From: an uncultured Victivallales bacterium
GTDB lineage: Bacteria; Verrucomicrobiota; Lentisphaeria; Oligosphaerales; JAFGRS01
Length of the DNA: 5,706 nucleotides
Assembly: GCA_903834675.1 (NCBI GenBank)
Contig: CAILKC010000012.1
Span: forward strand, 1 to 5,706
Direction of reading: 5' to 3'
The notes beneath the pieces are model-generated. The model saw nothing but the letters and a program-made list of their open reading frames with translations, was not told the origin of the DNA and ran no database searches. Positions 1 through 5,705 of this stretch are shown in pieces; positions within the stretch are counted from its first letter, which is position 1, and the number at the start of each line of letters is the position of its first letter. The position numbers and the translations under genes were made by a program.

Positions 1-19
1 ATCTGGGGTATGCCCGGTA

Positions 20-38
20 CCCAGGGCGCTGCCCTGGG
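20..38. repeat. Perfect GC-rich hairpin of a REP-like element
   Basis: CCCAGGGC at 20-27 pairs perfectly with GCCCTGGG at 31-38 around a 3-nt loop. The first three bases of the left arm can instead pair within GGGTA (6-10)/TACCC (18-22), so two mutually exclusive stems are possible. No T-run follows, so this is not a classic intrinsic terminator. With the 49-64 hairpin 10 nt further on, it looks like the paired hairpins of a dispersed palindromic element. Calling it REP-like rests on structure and on the second copy of the neighbouring hairpin in this window. Confidence 0.6.
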
Positions 39-48
39 CTGAGGGATG

Positions 49-64
49 GCGCCCCTTCGGGGCT
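49..64 (+). repeat. GCCCCTTCGGGGC hairpin, left copy
   Basis: GCCCC (51-55) and GGGGC (59-63) form a stem around TTC. The 16-nt unit gcgccccttcggggct is repeated exactly, in inverted orientation, at 5570-5585. That right-hand copy sits just downstream of an IS200-like transposase relic, which supports a REP or IS-end type of element moved by such transposases. The lack of a poly-T tract argues against a simple terminator. Confidence 0.65.
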
Positions 65-225
65 GAAGAAGCAGAGGCGAACCCGCGACTTCCGCGGCTG
101 GGGGTACCGCCGCGAAACCGTAGCGGTGGGATGGCGGATCGAGATTGAAATCGGGATCGAATCGACGGGGGGGACTCGGACACTCGTCTCTCGACCCACC
201 ACGGCGGGTAGGCCCTCGACCTTCT

Positions 226-268
226 GCGGTGCTCATCCAAGCAAACGCCCGACGGAGCAGACTTGCGC
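226..268 (+). repeat. Flanking inverted repeat block, left copy
   Basis: This 43-nt stretch, beginning GCGGTGCTCATCCAAGC and ending TTGCGC, aligns with the reverse complement of 5515-5556. By hand I count about 36 identical columns of 43, with one single-base gap. Weaker similarity continues to 275 on the left and 5507 on the right. The two copies point inward toward the three genes. I do not recognise a protein or RNA in it; both copies would read AVLIQA in one frame, which reflects the repeat and not a gene. Confidence 0.6.
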
Positions 269-384
269 TGCTCACAGCCTCTGACGGTTTACGGGAGGGC
301 GGCAACGCAGTACATTTCCGCTGGCGCTGCTGAGCCTGCTGTCGGGCAGGGTTCCGGCGCTCCAACCCGGGGATTCGCGGTCCT

Positions 385-391
385 GAGGTGA
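385..391 (+). promoter_or_regulatory. Ribosome binding site of the corA-like gene
   Basis: GAGGTGA lies 6 nt before the ATG at 398. An in-frame TGA at 389-391 overlaps this site, so translation in this frame cannot begin further upstream. That fixes the start. Confidence 0.8.
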
Positions 392-397
392 TGTCGC

Positions 398-1342
398 ATG
401 CCCAAATACCTGCGTATCGTGGCCGGCAAACTGGCAGAGTGCGAGGCGAAGGAAAGCTCGGTACAGATTCACGTCAACCCGGGCAATGACGAGCGCAGCG
501 AGCTGGTGACGCGGTTCGGCTTGGACGAACACACGCTGGCCTCAGCGCTGGATCCGGACGAGGTGGCGCGCGTCGAGCTGGAGCCCGAACACCTGGCGGT
601 CATTCTCAAGCGCCCCAAGGGCTATGCCTGCCCCGAGCAACTGATCTTCAAGGTCAACTCCATGGGGCTGTTCTTGTTCCGCGACCGCGTGATCGCCATC
701 ATGTGTGAGGATGTGCCCCTGTACGACGGTCGGCCCCTCGCCAACCTGCAGAGTTTGCAGGAACTGGTGCTGAAGGTCCTGTCCCGCACCGTGCAGCATT
801 TCACCGGCCACCTGCGGGTGATCAACAGCATGGCAACGGAGATTGAGCAGCGCATCGAGCAGAGCGTGGAGAACACGTCTTTGCTGCAGTTGTTCGCCCT
901 GGAAAAGAGCTTGGTGTACTACGTCAACGCCATCCACTCCAACGGCGCCGTCATCGAGCGGCTGAAGAACAACGCCAACAATCCCGCCACGGTCGGTTTC
1001 CATCCCCAGGATGTCGAGTTCATCGACGATCTGCTCATCGAGAACCGCCAGTGCTACGAGCAGGCGATGATCTACTCGAACATCCTGGCCGGGCTCATGG
1101 ACGCGCGGGCGTCCATCATCAGTAACAACCTGAACGTGATGATGAAGAACCTCAACGCGCTGGTGATAGCGGTGGCGGTGCCGAGCTTCTTCGCCGGGGT
1201 GGGCGGCATGTCGGAGTTCTCCGCCATGATCGGCTTCGATCCCCACTGGAGGCTGGGCTATGCGCTGTTCGTCCTGGTGATGGCGCTGCTGGGGGTGGCC
1301 ACCTTCTTTCTCATCCGCCGGCTGGAGCGAGTCCTGCGTTAG
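398..1342 (+). CDS. CorA-family divalent cation transporter with GMS in place of GMN
   Basis: This 314-residue inner-membrane protein has the CorA architecture: a long cytoplasmic N-terminal domain (about 1-250) with extended helices, then two C-terminal membrane helices at about 252-268 and 286-306. Length matches the family (roughly 310-350 residues), whose members form pentameric Mg2+/Co2+/Ni2+ channels, or Zn2+ transporters in the ZntB branch. The stretch DARASIISNNLNVMMKNLNA (236-255) matches the conserved approach to the pore helix. After helix 1, where family members carry the GMN filter, this protein reads GGMSE (269-273), so Ser272 replaces Asn. The C-terminus ends in basic residues (RRLERVLR), as in many CorA proteins. 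The ion transported cannot be read from the sequence, so I give no gene symbol. The start is set by a good ribosome binding site and an in-frame upstream stop. The stop overlaps that of the convergent gene. Confidence 0.88.
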   Translation: MPKYLRIVAGKLAECEAKESSVQIHVNPGNDERSELVTRFGLDEHTLASALDPDEVARVELEPEHLAVILKRPKGYACPEQLIFKVNSMGLFLFRDRVIAIMCEDVPLYDGRPLANLQSLQELVLKVLSRTVQHFTGHLRVINSMATEIEQRIEQSVENTSLLQLFALEKSLVYYVNAIHSNGAVIERLKNNANNPATVGFHPQDVEFIDDLLIENRQCYEQAMIYSNILAGLMDARASIISNNLNVMMKNLNALVIAVAVPSFFAGVGGMSEFSAMIGFDPHWRLGYALFVLVMALLGVATFFLIRRLERVLR

Positions 1343-4068
1343 TTCCCCGGTTCAGGCACGAAAGCCAGGTTGTCGAGGTAGAAGACCCCTGGCGCTTCGG
1401 CCGCCCCCATGAAGACGATGCAGTTGAGGGCCAGGAACTTGGGCGAGCAGGCGAGGGCCTTGAAGAGCTGCGGCGCAGCTCCGGGGAGGGTCAAGGTCAG
1501 GTCGTAGGTGCCGTTGGCCCGGTCTCCCAGAGCGCAGACGATCTCCAGGTGCAGCCATTGGCCGGCTGGGAGTTGCAGCAGTTTCTGCGCGTTGGCCGAC
1601 AGCCAGCCGTCGGCGGTGGTGGTCAGGTTGGGTCCCATGTTGAAGACATAGGGATCGTCGCGCCAGTCGAGGGCCAGCATACCGCCCTTCTCCCAACGCA
1701 GGTCGAAGCTCATCCGCAGGGTGCCCTGCTCCAGCTCCAGCGGGTAGGTCAGATAGGGGAAGAAGCTCTGTTCGGTGCCGGCGGCATCGGTGAACTTGAG
1801 GCTGCGTTTGCTGCCGGCGGCGGCGGTCTCATCCGTGACGGCGGCGGTGGCGTCGCCCTTGTTGCCGACGTGGGCGCCCGTCTCACTCGCGCCGACCGGC
1901 GCCTCCTCGTAGGTGCGCAGGGCGGGCTGCGCCGGGGCGGCCGCGGCGGTCGGAGCGTAGGAGGTGGCGTCGCGGAGGACCTTGGCTTCGCGGCGGGGCC
2001 AGGTGCGGCGCTCGGGACTGGCATAGACGCCGACAGAGCTGAGGTCGATGGCTTGGAAGCCCAGGCCAAAGGCGGGTGAGGTGGGCTTGAGGCGGTAATC
2101 ACGCCGCGCCGGGTTGGCGAATTGCGGGTCAGCGACGAGGCTGCCCTGGTCCTGACCGAGCTTCAGCCAGCCGGTCCAGGAATCGCGTCGTGGCAGGCCG
2201 GCGACTCCGGCGACCCGCGGCGCGTCGCCGACGGCCCAAACCAGGTTGTTATCGAAGGCGTAGGCCTCACGGTCGGCCTTGCGCGCGGTGTAGATGTTAC
2301 TGGTCCGGCCGGGCGCGGCGAAGATATTGCGGGCGACCTGGTTACCGGTCGTTTGGTACTTAGTCCAGACGCTGAGGTAGGCCTGGTTTTCCTGACCGTC
2401 CACGCAGACGTTGTTGGCGAAGATATTCTCCATGCCGCCGTTGACCATATAGGCGCCCAGAACGGTGTTGTAGACGACATTGTCGTGGACCTGCCAGCCG
2501 CTGGAGTGGGTGTCGAGATAGATGCCCCAGGAGAACTGCGGCGTGCGGAGCTGCCCCAGCGCGTCGGTGCCCCAGCCGCCGGAGTCATGGATGAGGTTGT
2601 GGTGGATGGAGTTGCTCCAGTTCCACTGGCGGTTGCGGGTCATCTGTTCTTCCATGGGCAGGCCCCAGTCAAGCGCCGTGGCGGCCTCGATGATACTGGT
2701 GTCCTGCGTCACCAGATTCGCATGGTGGCCATAGTTGTAGGCGATCTCGCACTCGCCGCCGACGTCCATGCCGATGGCATAGCGCGGGGTGTCGTGGATC
2801 AGGTTGCGGGTGACCTTGCAGCGCATGACCCGGTGCATGTAGACGCCGCCGCAGCGGTTGTGGATGCGCCCCCAGCCGATGTCCCATATGTAGTTGTTGT
2901 CGATGACATGGTCGGTGACGCGCTCGTGGTCCTTGCTGCTGCCGATGACGCTGACGCCGTCGCCCTGGGTGGCCGTGATGTCGCAGCCCACCACGCGGCA
3001 GGCGTGAGTATCGTCGCCGAGGTAGACGCCGACCTCGGCATTGCGGAGATCGCACCCCGTCACCGCCAGCCGCCGCGCGCCACTCGCCTCGATGGCACGG
3101 CCGCGGCAGTCCCGGAGCGCCAGGCGGTCCAGGCCGATGTCATCTACCCAGGCCGCGCTCGCCGCGTCACCCTTCAGCACAAAGACCGACGCCAGCACCG
3201 GGACCACGACCTGATCACGCCCGTCAGGGTCGCCTGCCGGGGGCCAGAAATAGAGCACCCGCTGCTCGGGGTCAACGCACCATTCCCCGGGCGCATCGAG
3301 TTCCTCGAGGAGGCCGCAGAGGAAGAACGGATTGCCCTGCGAGAGCACGTAGACGCCGCGCTCGGCCACGATGGTGCGCTTGCCTGGGTCTACGGCGCGC
3401 ACCGGGCAGTACTGGGTCTCGTAGTTGAGTGAATCGTGGAACTGGATCCAGGCGCGCTCGGGATGAGCCCAGGTCTCCGGCCGCAGCGCCCCCTCGGGAT
3501 AGACGAAGGTCGTCTTGGTGTTCGCCTCGGCCACGGCGGCGTTCTGCAGGAAGCCGCCGGTGCGCGGCTGCCGCGGGTCGGCGTTAGGGACGCGAGCCCA
3601 GGTCATGGAGCGACCGCGGTAGTAGAGTTCCCGGAAGCCGAGATCGGGCACGGCGTCCGCTGGCAGCGGCGCCTGCAAAATGCGGCCTTTCCAGGGCGAC
3701 CAGCCGGTGATACGGCGCCCGCCGCTGAGCACGACATCGTTATCGGGGCTGCCCTGGATGATGAGGCCTGAGTCGGCCGACCCCAGCTCGATGCTGCGCT
3801 CGAGGCGGTAGTCGCCGGGAGCCAGCGCGATGCGGACGCGGGACCCGCCTGGCTGGCGCAAGGCCCGGGCCGCTTCTACGGCCTTCGACACCGACGCCAG
3901 CGGCCCGTCATCGTGGGCCCGCGTCGGCGTGGGGAACGCTCCTGACCAGGTGTCCTGACCCTGCGGTGAGACGTACACGGTCGGCCCCGTCGGCGCCGGT
4001 GGAGTCGCGCAGCCACCCGCCAGCAGGGCGCACGCAGCCGCGACCAGCACTCGGTTCAGTCTGTCCAT
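1339..4068 (-). CDS. Lipoprotein with right-handed parallel beta-helix, likely polysaccharide-active enzyme
   Basis: This is a 909-residue exported protein. Residues 1-20 form a lipoprotein signal: basic MDRLNR, a hydrophobic stretch, and LAGGC with Cys20 as the predicted lipidated residue. VYVSPQGQDTWSGAF (31-45) and DGPLASVSKAVEAAR (54-68) are the usual N-terminal cap of beta-helix carbohydrate enzymes. An insertion-like domain follows (about 130-290). Parallel beta-helix coils run about 290-690, with recurring N-x-I/V and H-D/N-N turns such as NNYIWDIG, RNLIHDTPRYAIG, HHNLIHDSGGWG and HDNVVYNT. LVADPQFANPARRDYRLKPT (643-662) is the typical end of such helices. A linker rich in Ala and Pro (about 698-716) leads to a C-terminal domain (about 720-905) resembling a concanavalin/LamG-like beta-sandwich, perhaps for glycan binding. 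GH141-like hydrolase or polysaccharide lyase are the best guesses; I cannot name catalytic residues or the substrate. It lies 80 nt downstream of the URO-D-like gene on the same strand. Confidence 0.85.
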   Translation of the reverse strand: MDRLNRVLVAAACALLAGGCATPPAPTGPTVYVSPQGQDTWSGAFPTPTRAHDDGPLASVSKAVEAARALRQPGGSRVRIALAPGDYRLERSIELGSADSGLIIQGSPDNDVVLSGGRRITGWSPWKGRILQAPLPADAVPDLGFRELYYRGRSMTWARVPNADPRQPRTGGFLQNAAVAEANTKTTFVYPEGALRPETWAHPERAWIQFHDSLNYETQYCPVRAVDPGKRTIVAERGVYVLSQGNPFFLCGLLEELDAPGEWCVDPEQRVLYFWPPAGDPDGRDQVVVPVLASVFVLKGDAASAAWVDDIGLDRLALRDCRGRAIEASGARRLAVTGCDLRNAEVGVYLGDDTHACRVVGCDITATQGDGVSVIGSSKDHERVTDHVIDNNYIWDIGWGRIHNRCGGVYMHRVMRCKVTRNLIHDTPRYAIGMDVGGECEIAYNYGHHANLVTQDTSIIEAATALDWGLPMEEQMTRNRQWNWSNSIHHNLIHDSGGWGTDALGQLRTPQFSWGIYLDTHSSGWQVHDNVVYNTVLGAYMVNGGMENIFANNVCVDGQENQAYLSVWTKYQTTGNQVARNIFAAPGRTSNIYTARKADREAYAFDNNLVWAVGDAPRVAGVAGLPRRDSWTGWLKLGQDQGSLVADPQFANPARRDYRLKPTSPAFGLGFQAIDLSSVGVYASPERRTWPRREAKVLRDATSYAPTAAAAPAQPALRTYEEAPVGASETGAHVGNKGDATAAVTDETAAAGSKRSLKFTDAAGTEQSFFPYLTYPLELEQGTLRMSFDLRWEKGGMLALDWRDDPYVFNMGPNLTTTADGWLSANAQKLLQLPAGQWLHLEIVCALGDRANGTYDLTLTLPGAAPQLFKALACSPKFLALNCIVFMGAAEAPGVFYLDNLAFVPEPGN

Positions 4069-4148
4069 GGTGGTCTCCTTGGGGTGTCTGGAGTTCGGCG
4101 GGTCCTGTGTCCATCAACATAGCTCCCGGCGCCAGGCTCGCGACCGGC
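4069..4148 (-). other. Spacer between the URO-D-like and lipoprotein genes
   Basis: Eighty bases separate the two minus-strand genes. I see no strong hairpin followed by a T-run, so nothing here should stop readthrough. The spacer is long enough for a weak secondary promoter, but no clear -35/-10 pair stands out. Confidence 0.5.
4075..4080 (-). promoter_or_regulatory. Ribosome binding site of the beta-helix lipoprotein gene
   Basis: On the minus strand AAGGAG lies 6 nt before the ATG at 4068. It supports that start, which also places the signal peptide exactly at the N-terminus. Confidence 0.85.
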
Positions 4149-5432
4149 TCAGCCGAGGGGCCTGAAAGCCAGCGCCGCGGCGCGCACCAGTTCCACCCAG
4201 CGCCCGAAGCGTTGCGGCTGGTCGTGGGTGGTGTAGACGTCGCGCTGGATGATCTCCAGGCTACAGCCACGAGCGCAGTCAACCGTCTTGGCCAAGTGGT
4301 CACGCACCGCGCCTTCATCATACACCGGCGGCATGAACAGGGTCGGGCGTGGCTTCCGCGAGTAGGCAATGCCACGCTGCCGGCAGAAGGGGCCGACGAG
4401 CTCTTCATTCGCCCAGGGTGACACCGACAGGCGCGCCAGGTTCTTCACCTCCGCCAGACAGTCGAGAATCGGATCCACTGCTTCGCAGCAGCCGTAGTAC
4501 ACCCGGCCAAAACGCGCCGCGATGGCCTTCAGGTAGGGATGGACGAACTCGCGGTACTGGGCCGGGCCGATGCCGGCGGATTCCTGTGACTCGCTCAGGC
4601 CCCAGCGGTCGGCGCAACGCACCTTACCGGTGAAGTCCGTCGCCGGCAGTTTGCGGGTAAAGCCCATGGAGCCGGCGCCCACGTAGTCGCCCTCGTGATT
4701 CAGCGGCCACATACCCTCGGCGTCGGCCCAGTCGAGGAAGGCGAGCTGGTCATCGCGGACGAAGGCCATGAGGCGGTGCAGCCCGGCCGGGTTGTCGTAC
4801 ATCAGCATCATGAAGTTATCCAGCCCCACAAAGCTCAAGACCGTGCTGGTGACCGGCACCCCGAGTTGCCACGGCCCGCACCGCCGACGCACGGGCAGGA
4901 TACCCTCAAAGATGGCCTCGAGCCGGTCCTGGGTACGCGCCTCGGCCTCGCGGTCCCAACGGAAAGTGCGGTGCCGCAGCCGGGCAAAGTCCGCCTCGTC
5001 GAGAGTTCGCAGAGGCGGCTGGTAGTTGAACGCCAGGGGGTCGGCTCCGGCCTCGCGGTGTTCGCCCGCGGGCAAGCCAAAGCCGGTGCTGTGGACGACC
5101 GGAGCGTACTCCACAAAGGGCGACACGACGTGGTCGTCGCGCACCACCTCCGTCTCGAAACGACGCATGCGGAACTGGGCCTCGAGTTGTCGGGCCCACG
5201 GGTCGGTACACTGCAGTTCGCGCGCCTCGACCGGCTGGCGCTGCTTGTCGCCGGTGAGGTAGGACATCTCGGCCAGGACCATCACCCGGCGCTCCGGCGC
5301 GCCCTCGTCATGCCGATACCAGGCGCGAATCTTCTCCTGGTTAGCGGGGCTGGCGGCGGCGCCTGCCGCCCACTCTCCGAGGGTACGCAGCGTCTGCACG
5401 TCCTGCGCGTTCAAACCAGTGGGGTCGCTCAT
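4149..5432 (-). CDS. Uroporphyrinogen decarboxylase-like (URO-D fold) protein, not HemE
   Basis: The 427-residue cytoplasmic protein has no signal peptide or membrane segment. Its second half carries the hallmarks of a URO-D-fold clade common in Planctomycetota, Armatimonadota and similar genomes: LNHEGDYVGAGSMGFT (244-259), VYYGCCEAVDPILD (311-324), LSVSPWANEE (335-344), SRKPRPTLF (358-366) and a C-terminal EIIQRDVYTT (393-402) followed by RFGRWVELVR. The N-terminal part has LQCTDPWARQLEAQ (73-86). The RQAGR-type motif of true HemE is absent, so haem synthesis is unlikely. The fold is shared with MtaA/CmuA-type cobalamin-dependent methyltransferases, where H-x-C helps bind zinc; by eye Y-G-C (313-315) occupies that place. 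The reaction is unknown. I chose the ATG at 5432 because AGGAGGGAG precedes it; the frame stays open to 5474, but those codons have no such site and read as unrelated sequence. It is the first gene of a probable two-gene operon with the beta-helix lipoprotein. Confidence 0.82.
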   Translation of the reverse strand: MSDPTGLNAQDVQTLRTLGEWAAGAAASPANQEKIRAWYRHDEGAPERRVMVLAEMSYLTGDKQRQPVEARELQCTDPWARQLEAQFRMRRFETEVVRDDHVVSPFVEYAPVVHSTGFGLPAGEHREAGADPLAFNYQPPLRTLDEADFARLRHRTFRWDREAEARTQDRLEAIFEGILPVRRRCGPWQLGVPVTSTVLSFVGLDNFMMLMYDNPAGLHRLMAFVRDDQLAFLDWADAEGMWPLNHEGDYVGAGSMGFTRKLPATDFTGKVRCADRWGLSESQESAGIGPAQYREFVHPYLKAIAARFGRVYYGCCEAVDPILDCLAEVKNLARLSVSPWANEELVGPFCRQRGIAYSRKPRPTLFMPPVYDEGAVRDHLAKTVDCARGCSLEIIQRDVYTTHDQPQRFGRWVELVRAAALAFRPLG

Positions 5433-5438
5433 GATCTC

Positions 5439-5444
5439 CCTCCT
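5439..5444 (-). promoter_or_regulatory. Ribosome binding site that decides the URO-D-like start
   Basis: On the minus strand a full AGGAGG sits 6 nt before the ATG at 5432. The open frame continues upstream to 5474 through an alternative start, but this strong site at ideal spacing makes the internal ATG the real one and shortens the protein by 14 residues. Confidence 0.88.
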
Positions 5445-5514
5445 GTACGGTGTGCTTGCTCGCCAACCTAGCACGGTTGCTCAGCGCACTCCAGTCCACG
5501 CCGGGCGTGCGCGG

Positions 5515-5556
5515 GCGCAAATCAGCTCCGTAGGGCTTCGCTTGTATGAGAACCGC
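5515..5556 (-). repeat. Flanking inverted repeat block, right copy
   Basis: Read on the minus strand, it begins GCGGTTCTCATACAAGCG and ends TTGCGC. It matches the left block (226-268) at about 36 of 43 aligned columns. It lies only 13 nt past the right-hand hairpin and just upstream of the URO-D-like gene's leader, so the promoter region may have been assembled beside a mobile-element edge. Confidence 0.6.
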
Positions 5557-5569
5557 TTCCATGTGCTCG

Positions 5570-5585
5570 AGCCCCGAAGGGGCGC
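5570..5585 (-). repeat. GCCCCTTCGGGGC hairpin, right copy
   Basis: On the minus strand this is identical over 16 nt to the left copy at 49-64: a 5-bp GCCCC/GGGGC stem around TTC. It begins 14 nt after the stop codon of the IS200-like transposase relic (stop at 5602-5600). That is where REP-type hairpins and IS200/IS605 right-end hairpins are usually found. Confidence 0.7.
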
Positions 5586-5599
5586 AATAGCCACCCGCC

Positions 5600-5705
5600 T
5601 CAATCCCACACGTAGCGTTCGTCGTGGGCTATCTGATAGCGCTCCAGAAAGACGCTGGATACCCGGAACCAGGCAGGGGATTCGATCCTTGGTGCTGAAG
5701 ATCAG
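5600..5705 (-). pseudogene. Internally deleted IS200-like (Y1/REP-associated) transposase relic
   Basis: Read on the minus strand from 5705, one frame gives LIFSTKDRIPCLVP, which resembles the N-terminal strand of IS200-like transposases (HLIFSTKDR type). From about 5650 a different frame gives FLERYQIAHDERYVWD followed by TGA at 5602-5600, the characteristic C-terminal tail of the same family. Full proteins are about 140-150 residues, so roughly 100 residues between these ends are missing, including the HUH metal-binding motif and the catalytic tyrosine. The join, near 5651-5661, also shifts the frame. The N-terminal start lies beyond the window edge. The relic cannot encode an active enzyme. 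Family assignment comes from remembered motifs at both ends and is fairly secure because two independent motifs occur in the right order. Confidence 0.72.

Larger units (their letters stand above)
1..397. other. Left non-coding region with REP-like hairpins and a repeat block
   Basis: No convincing gene lies in these 397 bases. One short open frame (145-333) starts at TTG, has no recognisable domain and runs through a block that is repeated at the other end of the window, so I treat it as non-coding. Positions 1-64 hold two strong hairpins typical of dispersed REP-like elements. Positions 138-165 hold several close repeats of ATCGA or ATCGG. Smaller potential hairpins are at 83-97 (CCGCG/CGCGG) and 335-350 (CCTGC/GCAGG). 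Positions 226-268 are one copy of the flanking repeat. The promoter for the downstream corA-like gene should lie in the last 150 bases, but I see no convincing -35/-10 pair. Confidence 0.7.

Noticed and set aside
20..64. The paired hairpins as an intrinsic terminator of an upstream gene
   Set aside because: No U-run follows either stem, and the second stem recurs beside a transposase relic, so a repeat element fits better.
138..165. Repeated ATCGA/ATCGG words as a possible operator or origin-type iteron
   Set aside because: The units are only 5 nt with irregular spacing, and no replication or regulator gene is nearby.
145..333. A 62-residue open frame in the left non-coding region
   Set aside because: It has a TTG start, no recognised domain, and overlaps the repeat block shared with the right flank.
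542..1246. A 234-residue minus-strand open frame opposite the corA-like gene
   Set aside because: The composition (H, V, D, L, Q rich) is typical of a reverse-strand shadow, and the plus-strand frame carries clear CorA features.
2122..3432. A 436-residue plus-strand open frame inside the lipoprotein gene
   Set aside because: It is antisense to a gene with clear signal peptide and beta-helix motifs. Its translation is dominated by V, A, D and G without domains, as expected of a GC-rich reverse-strand shadow.
4149..5432. Annotation as HemE (uroporphyrinogen decarboxylase of haem synthesis)
   Set aside because: It lacks the N-terminal RQAGR-type motif, is much longer than HemE (about 350 residues) and has the YGCCE/SPWA motifs of a separate clade.
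4695..5471. A 258-residue plus-strand open frame opposite the URO-D-like gene
   Set aside because: It lies wholly antisense to a recognisable protein gene, and its translation has no family motif.
5471..5499. A sigma70-like promoter (TGGAGT, 17 nt, TAGGTT on the minus strand) for the URO-D-like gene
   Set aside because: Only about half of each hexamer matches the consensus, and such matches are expected by chance in this length.
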